The position numbers and the translations under genes were made by a program. DNA of 64,000 nt from Galdieria partita (Eukaryota; Rhodophyta; Bangiophyceae; Galdieriales; Galdieriaceae), in contig BQMJ01000024.1 of assembly GCA_025991245.1 (NCBI GenBank), positions 62,001 through 126,000 on the forward strand, written 5' to 3'. The notes beneath the pieces are model-generated. The model was not told the origin of the DNA. It saw only the letters and a program-made list of their open reading frames with translations, and made no database searches. Below, one piece after another: positions 1 to 9,786 of the stretch (positions are counted from its first letter, which is position 1; each line of letters opens with the position of its first letter).

Positions 1-232
1 TTCTCAGTTTGATTCATTTTCGTTGCCGCATCGAAGCAGTTCCTTGACAGAATTGGTCGAACTGCATGACGAACATATTGCAGAATTTGAGAATTTTCCA
101 AAGTTCCATTCCATTCCAGAGAAAAGTATTGGACACTTGTCGTCATCTGGCAATTCTCTTCTGGAATTTGATGATTCTCATGAAGTTGCGCGTGCCGTTG
201 TGGAATCGGGGCGCAATAGTATCGTTGATTAA
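1..232 (+). CDS. 3' end of an unknown protein gene
   Basis: The open frame enters from the left edge and ends at TAA 230-232. The visible tail of about 75 residues is rich in Ser, Glu and His, includes HRSSSLTELVELHDEHIAEF, and ends RNSIVD. It shows no domain I recognise and looks like a disordered, acidic C-terminus. The only visible ATG (position 23) is probably internal, because the same frame is open upstream to the window edge. No function is assigned. Confidence 0.5.
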   Translation, partial: SQFDSFSLPHRSSSLTELVELHDEHIAEFENFPKFHSIPEKSIGHLSSSGNSLLEFDDSHEVARAVVESGRNSIVD

Positions 233-375
233 TATTTGAGAGTTTGTAACAAGCTTTGTAATCGTTGATTTTCCATAATATACAATTACTGCTGCATGTT
301 TTGGTAGATTGAAATAATTCTTTTTGAGAGAATTCAATTTCCTATTCATGTGTCATACTTTTTTGGTCCATCAAC

Positions 376-1441
376 TCACCAATGACTTTTAAATATATAT
401 TCTTTCAAATATTCTGTCGTGTAACCATCTTCCCAGTGGTTGATGACTGCTTCGAAATGTTGGAGTCCATAAAACCAAAAATCTTCAAACTTTTGTTCTA
501 TTTCTACCTGCTTAGAAAAGTTTGGATCACAGAGAGGGCTTAGAGCCAAAAAGAATATTCCAATTGCGTCGACATGTAAAGAACTTTTCAATACAAAAGC
601 ATTTGAACTGTGGCTCTGTTCCGATACTTGTTTGGAACATCATCGTTATTTGTTCCTCAAAACAGAAAACGGATGTAACAAGGTCATAAAAGCAATGAAC
701 TCCTGTAATGAACAGCTGCGAGTGGCACTGTCCTCTAAGCAATTTATGAAAGAAATTTGTATCTTGTGTAACAGTAAATGTAAGGTCGTTTCAGCAAAAT
801 TGTTTTGATTCGATAAATTGCTGGCAACCAATTTTGCCAAAGCTCTAATCGATGAAACAGAGACATTGAAAACAATTTAAAAAGTACTGTAGCAATCTAT
901 AGATATTCAACTTTATCAACCAAATGTGTATGATATTTTGTTGAGTTTTCAAATGGATCCAAAGCTTGGATAATTTCTAGTCAAGAGTAATCCTGTTCAG
1001 TTTAACAAGTCTTCACATAGTAGTAAGCTGCACAAAGAGTTCAGCCAATCAATTGATAGCATTAGAATATTTTGGTTGTAGCTCTCCACATATCCTTTAA
1101 AAAGCAATGAATTGAAAGAGAAGAATCAACTTCTACAGAATCAAATCAGTCCTTTAGTATCTATAAAACAAGATCAGCAAATATGTTGGATACCAACAGC
1201 AAATCAGAAAGAAAAGCAGTTCAAAGTCTTCTCAGAGCTCGATATGAATATAGAGAACGTTACTTTTGCAACACAATCCTCATATCTCAATGAACCAAGG
1301 CAAAGTTCAATACCCAGCAGAATTGATTCTCAAGCAGGCGCGGCTCTTAAAAACCATCGAAAACGTCTAGTCCTTTGGACTTGGTTTCGAATGAAACAAC
1401 AGTCAATTCAAGCGATGACTAAAGACAGGGACATTTTGTAA
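376..1441. other. Unresolved, possibly decayed coding region
   Basis: This stretch has protein-like fragments but no clean gene. On the plus strand there are pieces at about 433-540, 573-806, 806-878 and 1112-1441, separated by stops or frame changes that I could not explain with normal short introns. The piece at 573-806 is Cys- and Lys-rich (contains CLEHHRYLFLKTENG and ICILCNSKCK). The piece at 1112-1441 begins MKEKNQLLQNQ and is basic and possibly coiled-coil. On the minus strand 376-591 also reads like protein (ends KEYIFKSHW), so the true strand is uncertain. It may be a degenerate gene, or a gene with introns I could not place. Confidence 0.25.
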
Positions 1442-1550
1442 TCCATCTATTCGTTTCCAAAAGACAGCCCAAAGACCAGACATCAAAAGGGCTTTAAAAG
1501 CATCTTCCACACAAACATAGCTATTCTTTCTACTTTGAAATTGTGTAGTC

Positions 1551-4475
1551 ATGATGACAAGAAAGGTGCTGATTTATTTCTTCCTGATATGCTTTGTAAG
1601 TGCAGTGTATGGAAAATATATTACAGGGAACGTTACATACGATAAATATTCCCTCATTATAGATGGTGAAAGGCAATTCATCTACTCTGGAGCTTTCCAT
1701 TATTGGCGACTACCAAGTCCTTCATTATGGAGAGACATTCTTGAGAAACTGAAATCCGCAGGAATGTCAGCAACCACTGTCTACTTTGCGTGGTCCTATC
1801 ATTCTCCAAAGTCTCATCTCTACAACTTTGAGGGAGTTCGAGATATTGACAAATTGTTCAATGTGACAGGAGAAGTGGGATTGCATCTCATTTCTAGACC
1901 GGGACCTTATATCAATGCAGAAACCAATGCTGGGGGCTTTCCAGGTTGGTTGGTGTCATCTCTTAAAGGTCTTGCTCGTACAGACGACCCATATTATACA
2001 GCTGCATGGGAGCAGTGGCTATCTGCTGTGGATCCACACTTGCAGAAGTTTCAAAGTCCTTATGGTGGTCCTATTATTGCTGTCCAGGTGGAAAACGAAT
2101 ATGATGTGGGAAATCTCAGTGCAAAGTATATGGAGCTATTGGAAGCTAAATTTAGAGAAGATGGAATAGTTGTTCCGTTAACAACCAATGTTTATGGTGA
2201 TAGATCTACTTGGACTTCGGGTCCAGGAGCAGTGGACATTCAAGGAATAGATAGCTATCCTCAAGGTTTCGATTGTAGGAATCCTTCCCAATGGCACGCA
2301 ATTCCTACCTATTTTGCAGCAGCACACGCGGAAAACAATCCAACGGAGCCAATGTACAATCCAGAGTACCAAGGAGGTTCTTTTGATCCTTGGGCTGGTC
2401 CAGGATACTATTATTGCTATGAGTTGACCAATGGAGATTTTGAAAGGGTGTTTTATCAGAATCAAATTGCTCAAGGAGAAACAATGTTGAACTTTTATAT
2501 GACCTTTGGTGGAACAACTTGGGGTTGGCTGCCATTTCCAGGTGTCTATACTTCTTATGATTACGGAGCAGCTATCAATGAAGGACGACAACTGACCGAC
2601 AAGTATTCAGAACAGAAACTTATGGCAAATTTCTTTCGAGTTTTTAAACCTCTAAGGAAGATGGATTCCATTCAAGTTGCAAGTCCTACCAACCCTACTT
2701 TGTATTTACAAGGTAGAGAAAATAAAGATGATGGAACTCAGTTGTATATTTTGAGACATCAAGACGGCACTTCGATAACGAAAGAAACGACAAGGATTCT
2801 TGTTCAAGGCATACTTGGAGATTATCAGATACCTCGTGAAGAAGGAACTTATATCCTAATTGACAGGAGGGATTCTAAGATGCTGCCTTGCTTTTACGGC
2901 TTTGGAGACCAATATCTCGTATATTCTACTGCTGAAATGATGACTCATACAACTGTGCAAGGAGAGTCTGGACAAGTGGATACTGCAATCTTCTATCTTG
3001 GAGAAATGCAATATGGAGAACTCATGTTCTATTTCCAAAATGCAGTTTTTGAGCCTTCCATTCAAGTGTATGAAGGACAGTTGCAAAAGTTGCATTGGGA
3101 TTCTTCTCGCAATCAGTTACGGATCAACTATCAACAAAGCCAAGTTATTCGTTTGATGATATCTTCTCAGCAAAGACCACTTTACTTGATCCTGGCTAGT
3201 CGTGAGGTTGCAAAGAAATGGTGGAATATAGAATCCGATGATGGTGATGTTCTCCTTAGTGGTCCTTATTTAGTAAGAAGTGCGAAGTATACTGATGATG
3301 GAGGTTTGCATTTGAGAGGTGATACTGAGATTGAGACCCAACTAAAAGTACTTCCACCAAAACCGGCAACGTACCTTACATGGAATGGTGAATATTTAGA
3401 GAATGTGAAACATGAGAGCCCACTTACTTTGGTTACTACACTTCCAGGACCTCCTCCTGTTTACTTACCTCCATTAGACTTTTGGAAATTCAAATATGGA
3501 ACACCGGAAAAGGAGGCATCATTTGATGATAGCGACTGGGTAACTGCCGATAAGAATCATACCAACTGTCCATTCAAACCTATAACACTTCCTGTTTTGT
3601 ATATGGATGACTATGGCTTCCATGTAGGAGATGTTTGGTTTCGAGGTCGCTTTTCTTCCAACGAGACGGTTCGAGGTATTGTCTTAACCGGAGAAGGTGG
3701 CGACTTTAGTGTTTATTCAGTATGGCTGAATGGTCATTTTCTGGGAACGGCAGAGAATGGAACGGCAACATTCCATTTCAAAAAGGAACAGTTAGCGGCA
3801 CAAGGTGATAATGTCATTGCTATTCTACTAGAAAATATGGGACATGATGAAGATTATACGAATACTCACAACAAATGGCAGCATCCAAGAGGTTTAGTCC
3901 AAGCACGCTTAATAAGTGGCTGTAGCTGTGAGAAGAATGACATGTCGGATGTTCCAATATATTGGAAAATTCAAGGAAACTTGAGAGGTGAAGAATATAT
4001 AGACTCTGCTCGAGGTCCATTCAATAATGGTGGCCTATATGGAGAACGTCATGGATGGTATCTTCCTGGCTTTCCAGATGAAGATTGGGAACAAGTTATT
4101 CTACCTCATCGATTTTCAGAAGCGGGTGTTGCTTGGTATAGAACAACCTTTGAGTTGAATATTCCTGAAGGTGTTGATGCTTCAATTGGAATACGAATAG
4201 AAGATACAGACCCCGATAGTCGGTATCGGGCTCTTATCTTTCTAAATGGTTGGATGCTGGGTCATTATATCAATTATGTGGGACCACAACATTTCTTTGC
4301 GTTGCCAAATGGAATACTTAATCCGAGAGGAAGCAATCAACTTTCTATCGCTGTTTGGGGACAAGAAGGTGGAGAAGGACTTTCTCATGTTGCTCTGGAG
4401 ACATATGCTATCCATCTTGGTGGAGTTCCTGTAGAAATGGTTTATAGTCCAGACTATAAGGAGCTCTTCCTATGA
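1551..4475 (+). CDS. Secreted GH35 beta-galactosidase
   Basis: A single-exon 974-residue protein that should hydrolyse terminal beta-galactosides outside the cell or in the vacuole. It starts at ATG 1551 with a hydrophobic signal peptide (VLIYFFLICFVSAVYG). The TIM barrel occupies about residues 35-380. GGPIIAVQVENEYD near residue 180 carries the expected acid/base Glu, and NPEYQGGSFDPWAG near residue 270 carries the expected nucleophile. The rest fits the beta-sandwich and jelly-roll domains of large GH35 enzymes. The form of the second motif and the length (about 1000 residues) resemble fungal lacA-type enzymes more than plant BGALs. N-glycosylation sequons are present. The gene lies 2.5 kb from galactokinase, suggesting use of galactosides as carbon source. 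Family call is firm; substrate preference is inference. Confidence 0.93.
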   Translation: MMTRKVLIYFFLICFVSAVYGKYITGNVTYDKYSLIIDGERQFIYSGAFHYWRLPSPSLWRDILEKLKSAGMSATTVYFAWSYHSPKSHLYNFEGVRDIDKLFNVTGEVGLHLISRPGPYINAETNAGGFPGWLVSSLKGLARTDDPYYTAAWEQWLSAVDPHLQKFQSPYGGPIIAVQVENEYDVGNLSAKYMELLEAKFREDGIVVPLTTNVYGDRSTWTSGPGAVDIQGIDSYPQGFDCRNPSQWHAIPTYFAAAHAENNPTEPMYNPEYQGGSFDPWAGPGYYYCYELTNGDFERVFYQNQIAQGETMLNFYMTFGGTTWGWLPFPGVYTSYDYGAAINEGRQLTDKYSEQKLMANFFRVFKPLRKMDSIQVASPTNPTLYLQGRENKDDGTQLYILRHQDGTSITKETTRILVQGILGDYQIPREEGTYILIDRRDSKMLPCFYGFGDQYLVYSTAEMMTHTTVQGESGQVDTAIFYLGEMQYGELMFYFQNAVFEPSIQVYEGQLQKLHWDSSRNQLRINYQQSQVIRLMISSQQRPLYLILASREVAKKWWNIESDDGDVLLSGPYLVRSAKYTDDGGLHLRGDTEIETQLKVLPPKPATYLTWNGEYLENVKHESPLTLVTTLPGPPPVYLPPLDFWKFKYGTPEKEASFDDSDWVTADKNHTNCPFKPITLPVLYMDDYGFHVGDVWFRGRFSSNETVRGIVLTGEGGDFSVYSVWLNGHFLGTAENGTATFHFKKEQLAAQGDNVIAILLENMGHDEDYTNTHNKWQHPRGLVQARLISGCSCEKNDMSDVPIYWKIQGNLRGEEYIDSARGPFNNGGLYGERHGWYLPGFPDEDWEQVILPHRFSEAGVAWYRTTFELNIPEGVDASIGIRIEDTDPDSRYRALIFLNGWMLGHYINYVGPQHFFALPNGILNPRGSNQLSIAVWGQEGGEGLSHVALETYAIHLGGVPVEMVYSPDYKELFL

Positions 4476-4943
4476 GAACCACTTGTTGAGCATATCAGTT
4501 TGCTTTCCGTGTTTTGTGAAATATATAAAAATGTTGTGTTTGTTTCTGGTTGATTCTTGTGAATATTGTTCGTGTGGTATCTTAGTTCAAGGTCTACATA
4601 ATGAATTCAAGCTATCAACTTGGCTCTACAAGTGTGTGATGAGTCATTCGCTAATGAGGGCAACAAAACTATCATGTTCATATGTCTGAGTGAGTAATAG
4701 AGACACCTCGATTATCTGACACAACGCGATACTTCATCCCACACTACAATGTCGTTTCGAAACCAAACATTACTCAGAAACAACTCAAATCCATTTCTTT
4801 CTTCTTTGATGATGGATTGAATCGTCACAATTGTGATGGAAAGAGCCAATGACTGTCAAGATTCCAAAGATTGGCAACGCTTTCTATAAATAGAAATGAA
4901 TGTCTTTAAATAGGATGACACAAGTCAAAGCTGTCAAGTCAAA
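4476..4943. other. Intergenic, promoter side of the 177-residue secreted protein gene
   Basis: No convincing gene is seen in these 468 bases. They contain the 3' flank of the beta-galactosidase gene and, at the right end, a TATA-like element just upstream of the next start codon. Confidence 0.5.
4885..4893 (+). promoter_or_regulatory. TATA-box-like element
   Basis: TATAAATAG lies about 50 nt upstream of ATG 4944, a plausible TATA position given a very short 5' leader. Function is inferred from sequence and position only. Confidence 0.4.
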
Positions 4944-5477
4944 ATGATGAAGTTTGCTGTGTTCTTGTTGTTATTCATTCCAGTAGCTTTCTCGTGTAGT
5001 CTTCATGGCCCTGATGAAGGTTCTATCAAAAACCTAATCAATACTATCACTCACGATGTTACAACCCTTCAAAACTATATGCAACAGAGGCAAGCCGTGT
5101 ATCGATGTATCTTCGAGACATGTCCAGTTTGTGAGGCAGTGCATGAAATACCTTCTTTCATACCTTCTCCAACCAGCAGTTCTGAAGAACTGAGTGCTGA
5201 ACAAAGAATAATCGTTGAATTGCAACTGATTGATAGCCAAAGGCGTGCTGTTGATGATGCTATATTCAATGTACAGCTGAAACCAGAGTGTGAACTATGT
5301 CTTCAATGTGCTCTCGATCAATCAGCTTTTCAATGCCAAGCTGTAACCTTCTCTGCGTCTGCAACAAGTTCTTCCTTTCAGAGCCAACAGACACAAAAGC
5401 AAATTCCTGTCTTTTCATCAACAGTAATACCACGTCCGACCAGAGAGAGAAATCAGACAAGATTCTTAGTGGTTTGA
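4944..5477 (+). CDS. Small secreted Cys-containing protein, unknown
   Basis: A 177-residue protein starting at ATG 4944 with a clear signal peptide (MMKFAVFLLLFIPVAFS) cleaved before CSLHG. The mature part has paired Cys motifs (CIFETCPVC near residue 55, CELCLQC near residue 115), likely disulfide-bonded, between which lies a Ser-rich stretch. The C-terminal 40 residues are Ser/Gln-rich and carry an NQT sequon. I do not recognise a family. The TATA-like element and short leader suggest a well expressed gene. Its presence beside secreted beta-galactosidase is not by itself evidence of shared function. Confidence 0.7.
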   Translation: MMKFAVFLLLFIPVAFSCSLHGPDEGSIKNLINTITHDVTTLQNYMQQRQAVYRCIFETCPVCEAVHEIPSFIPSPTSSSEELSAEQRIIVELQLIDSQRRAVDDAIFNVQLKPECELCLQCALDQSAFQCQAVTFSASATSSSFQSQQTQKQIPVFSSTVIPRPTRERNQTRFLVV

Positions 5478-5726
5478 GTGCCATTTGCTCGGGGAAAGAT
5501 ATTGAAACAGCTGGAATTATTCTGCTTTTATATAAATATGATCATTTGTTTTCGATGAAACAATTATTATTCACAGATATTGTCAACCAAACCATTCATG
5601 CTATGCTCTCACTTTCTGTAATCAAATAGTTTAACCGTTTGTACGAAATGCCACTATCTGGAAAAGTTGCTCAGCGCTTCTCGACTACCCATTACTGTAG
5701 AATCTTCCAATATTCCATTTTGGACA

Positions 5727-6803
5727 ATGAAAGCTGTTGTAGTTGAAACATTTGGAGAGCCTTCCAAGGCCTTCAAAGTAAAAGATATTCCCATTCCGTT
5801 CCATGACAAACCTCTAGAGCCTTCTCAAGTTCGTATACAAGTGAAATCAGCTGCTATTAACCCTGTTGATGCGAAGATTAGCAGAGGTCTACTTGCAAGC
5901 GTGCTTCGTAAAGTACGACCTCCTTTCGTTCCAGGGTTTGATTTTGCTGGAATTGTGGAAGACACAGGTTCTCAAGTCCGGTTGTTTTCAAAAGGAGACG
6001 CAGTTTTTGGCAGAGCCTGCTTAACCCAAGGTTCATTCGCAGAATACTGCATAGCCGAGGAAAATGATGTTCACAAAATGCCAAGCAACGTAACCTTTGA
6101 CCAAGCTTGTTGTTTTCCAGTAGTTGGTCTGACTGCATATTGTGGACTGGTTCAATACGGTAGAATTCATCGAGGAGAGCGTGTTTTGGTAGTGGGTGGA
6201 AGTGGTGGAGTTGGTTCCCAGGCTGTTCCCATAGCAAAGTTACTGGGTGCCAGCTTTGTTGGAGCAGTTTGTAGTAAACGGAATGTACCTTTTGTAAAAA
6301 GTATTGGAGCAGACAAAGTGTACGATTATGAGGACACTCCTATCATGGATATAGTAAGAGATTGCAAACCAGATATCCTATTGGATACGATTGGTATTGT
6401 AAGTTGTTTTCCTTTCTTTGTTGGGATAATATACTTATTTTTCAAGGATGAGTATTGGGATGTTGCTTGTCAGTGTATGTCTACAAAGACAGGTCGTTTT
6501 GTATGTACTCTGCCTCCCGGTGGGTCTTCTTATGAGCATGCTTTAGACTGGAAGTCTTTTTTGAATATTTCTGTTGCGGTTACCAAAAGAAAGTTACAAC
6601 ACTGGACACGCAGAGCACCTGCTTATTCCATTATTATTACACTGGAACCAGCTCATTTACGTGAAATCAGTGAATGGATTGAACAGGACAAGTTGAAAGT
6701 TTCCATAGAGAATATCTACAGCCTTGATGAAGTGATACAAGCTATGGAGAGATTAGAAAAAGGGAGAGTAGTGGGGAAACTTGTTTTGAAAATTCAACCA
6801 TAA
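5727..6803 (+). CDS. Quinone oxidoreductase-like MDR enzyme
   Basis: A zinc-free medium-chain dehydrogenase/reductase, probably an NADPH-dependent quinone or enone reductase. The N-terminal GroES-like domain runs from MKAVVVETFGEP through NPVDAKI and PGFDFAGIVEDTG. The Rossmann fold has the nucleotide-binding VLVVGGSGGVGSQAV. There is no zinc-alcohol-dehydrogenase signature. One 48-nt GT-AG intron at 6399-6446 is in frame and stop-free; removing it joins DTIGI to DEYWDVACQ, as expected in the family. I place the start at ATG 5727; upstream in-frame sequence lacks an ATG. Removing the intron gives about 342 residues, usual for the family. Physiological substrate is unknown. Confidence 0.85.
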   Translation: MKAVVVETFGEPSKAFKVKDIPIPFHDKPLEPSQVRIQVKSAAINPVDAKISRGLLASVLRKVRPPFVPGFDFAGIVEDTGSQVRLFSKGDAVFGRACLTQGSFAEYCIAEENDVHKMPSNVTFDQACCFPVVGLTAYCGLVQYGRIHRGERVLVVGGSGGVGSQAVPIAKLLGASFVGAVCSKRNVPFVKSIGADKVYDYEDTPIMDIVRDCKPDILLDTIGIVSCFPFFVGIIYLFFKDEYWDVACQCMSTKTGRFVCTLPPGGSSYEHALDWKSFLNISVAVTKRKLQHWTRRAPAYSIIITLEPAHLREISEWIEQDKLKVSIENIYSLDEVIQAMERLEKGRVVGKLVLKIQP

Positions 6804-7029
6804 AAGAGTCTCACTGTTTCTTCATGGAATACAATTGGGTTACCACAAAGTTTATTATTTGCTCACAGCGAATCCAAGTCAGGTGTACAATGTTCCAACT
6901 CGGAATTATATAATGAGCAATCTCTTTTAATCTTGCCATGTGAATGAAGAGATATGGAATAAGCATATTACAAAGCATATCACTGTGTTCCATGGCTACT
7001 TGTATCAGTCTAGAGAAGCTCAGCATGGA

Positions 7030-8329
7030 TTATTCTAATTTCTTATAACTCGCACCGGAACCTGGACGTGTTACAAAGGCAGTTGCTGTTATTCCCGTAT
7101 GTTTTTCATATTCTTGTTCAAACTTGGACAACTCTAATTATATCTCAAAAAATAAAGGAAATAAAGCTTACCTTGTCCAACAAAGATGATAAGGAACTTA
7201 TTTTCAATAAAGTAACCGTACAACCACCAAAACCACCACCAGTCATTCGACTACCGTACACACCAGGAACACCCATTGCAAGATCCACTAAAAAATCAAG
7301 TTCCTTACAACTAACTTCATAGTCATTTTTGAGACTAAAATGACTCTCAGTCATCAGCTTGCCAGCCTTTTCATACTCATTCTTCCGTAGATATTTGGCT
7401 GCTTCCAGTGTGCGATCATTTTCTGAAATAACATGACGTGCACGTCGATAGGCAACCTCACTCATGCGATCTTTCACTTCATTCAGCTGTTCCTAAAAAA
7501 AAGTCAAAATCATTCTCCTTATAACAGTAGTTTTGCATACTAGACTCGCATCTCTAAGACTAGTTATCTTTGGATCAAGTGACTGAAGAACTGTTAAAGC
7601 ATCCTTGCATTGTTGCTTTCTCAAAGGGTATTCTGAACCGCTCAACTGATGTTTGACGTTGGAATTACAAACCAAAATACAAGTATTGGGATCTTTCATT
7701 TCGACTGGCTCAAAAGCAAGTGAGCGGCAATCAATCAATAAAGCACAATCTCGCATAGCACATTCGGATATCAACTGATCCATAATACCACAGGGCATAT
7801 TTGCAAACTCATGTTCAGCAGCCTGTCCAAACAAGGCTTTCTTAGAAGGTTCTAAGTGATGATGTCCGATTGCTTCTATGAAAGTGGCAAATGCCACTTC
7901 GAGAGAAGCAGAACTACTTACTCCACCACCCACGGGAACCTCTGAAACCACAACTGCATCAAAGGCTGGAACATCGTAACCATTGCGCAGAAAGTTGACC
8001 ACTACACCCTTAATATAGTTGGACCAGAGGGGATCTCCGGGTTTCAGATCCTTACTAGGTTTGAACTCAACCAACCCCTCAAAGGCTTCCGACGCAACAC
8101 GACAAGTGTCCTTTCCATTCTTCTTTCCCACTATAACTGTCTGCATTTCAAGTGCAAGTGGTAACACAAAGCCCTCATTATAGTCTGTATGTTCTCCAAT
8201 AAGGTTAACACGACCAGGTGCGTGTGCGACTATTTGTGGATCTGAGTCAAAGGTCTTTTTAAACAAGGAAACTCCACGTTGTTCCACTTCTTCAAGAGGA
8301 GTTGCTAAAAACTTGTCAGATAAACTCAC
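7030..8329 (-). CDS. GALK: Galactokinase
   Basis: GHMP-family kinase that phosphorylates galactose to galactose-1-phosphate, the first step of the Leloir pathway in the cytosol. The substrate signature is [21 protein letters not shown] near the N-terminus. The ATP loop [16 protein letters not shown] and the C-terminal motif [10 protein letters not shown] are present. Exons: up to 7541; 7492-7172; 7131-7030, with introns of 48 nt (7493-7540) and 40 nt (7132-7171). The visible length is about 403 residues, normal for the family. No in-frame ATG precedes the conserved region in this exon (the frame is closed by TAG just upstream), so a short 5' exon, perhaps around 8345-8380, is missing from my model. 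It neighbours the beta-galactosidase that would supply galactose. Confidence 0.9.
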
Positions 8330-8391
8330 ATCACTCTAGAGAGGCTTACTTGGCAATAGTTTCATAGTTTTCAGTTAATCCAATGCTTCTT

Positions 8392-9634
8392 TCAATCCAC
8401 CGATTCGTGTTGTTGGCCTATGGAAGAATGCGACGATATCATAAAATCACACTGCGATGGATCCAAATCTACACATTTCTTCAATACATTTTGCATGTTA
8501 GGAATTGCCATCATAAATGAACGGAATCTATTCACAACCATACTAAACAAACTCCTTTCAATTCTATTCAGATTAGGTACACTCAACAGAATAACCAATC
8601 TACCTCTTCGTAATAACAAGCTGCAACATATCTGCAGCACGTTGCACTCCAAGAGCCAATTGAGAAAATTCCAAGGGACTGTCTTTTGAATTACATTGCC
8701 TCAAAGTACTCTCGAGATAATCCAATAAATAAGGAATTAAAACTCTGGCAAACCATGGATAATACTCTGCCACTCTTGTACAAAGAATAGGATTTTGTCC
8801 CAACCAGTCAACATGAGAGAAAATGGAAGATACGTATACTTGCATTTGTTGTTCCAATAGACTGTAAAAGTTGACATGATCAGTTTCTGAAACAAAATTA
8901 CAGTTTTCCTTTTCAGAACGCTTCTCGTGGATAACTAACAAAATACTCAAGAAAAGATACAAAAATGATTCATCTTTCGCCATTTCCTTCCATCTCTGTT
9001 CCAATAGCAAGTTACCATGCTTGTGAAAATATTGCTGTTCTTGAACTACAATGGCTTCTCCATACGCTAGACTTTGGTAGAAACCATTTACAGAGTGGAA
9101 ACAAATTGCTGTGTCAGGTGGAGCAGAATTTCCAAAAAGAGAATGATACTCGACATGTGAACTTGTATTCAAACATAACTGATCCACAAAACTCAATAGA
9201 TAAAACCATGGCCTTGTAGAAAGTTCTCTCTGCATAGTCCAGTAACAAGTTTCATAAACACAACTATTGGAAACGTGTTCCGCCAATACTTCTAAAAAGG
9301 AATCTTCTGTTTCTTCAAGTTCTTCACTGACAGAAAACATAGAATCCAAAAGTTGCTGTGCAACTGCGGGATTCTCCAAAAGGCTCTCCCAGAGTAGTTT
9401 GCGGCTGTTTCGAAACACTAGACTATCTAATCCAGAGTCCTCTTGCTCAAGTATCTCATCGACAACTTGAGCCGGGACCGTTTCCAACTGCTTTTCAATA
9501 AGTTTGGCCCACTTGACAGCATTTCGAAGGTCTTCAACAGACCAACGAGTTATACGTTTCGACTTTATCGTCTTCAATAGCTTCAGAAAATATGTCACGC
9601 GTTGTTTCAGTTTTTGGTATGTTTCTTGGTTCAT
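8392..9634 (-). CDS. Unknown helical protein, about 400 residues
   Basis: Starts at ATG 9634 (MNQETYQKLKQRVTYFLKLL) and is open to a 40-nt GT-AG intron at 8564-8603. Splicing adds a second exon (IERSLFSMVVNRF) ending HESVD at 8392. The protein is almost wholly predicted helix with alternating Leu/Phe and acidic patches, like HEAT or other alpha-solenoid scaffolds. There is no signal peptide and no catalytic motif. The segment VAEYYPWFARVLIPYLLDYL is the most distinctive. I do not recognise a family. Its stop is only about 60 nt from the start region of galactokinase on the same strand. Confidence 0.7.
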
Positions 9635-9786
9635 TGATTATTCTACCAAGAGCTGCAAATTTCAAACTTCATTTAGCTTGTAACAACAGCAAGTGAAATT
9701 GCCGAAATGAGGTACAAATGGGAAACAAAACCTTATTTATCTATACATTGGCGGATCTTATAAAAACAACATTCAGGAAAATTCCT

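Noticed and set aside
7068-7322. Plus-strand frame over the galactokinase 3' end
   Set aside because: It is antisense to the galactokinase exon with the [10 protein letters not shown] motif, which is clearly coding.
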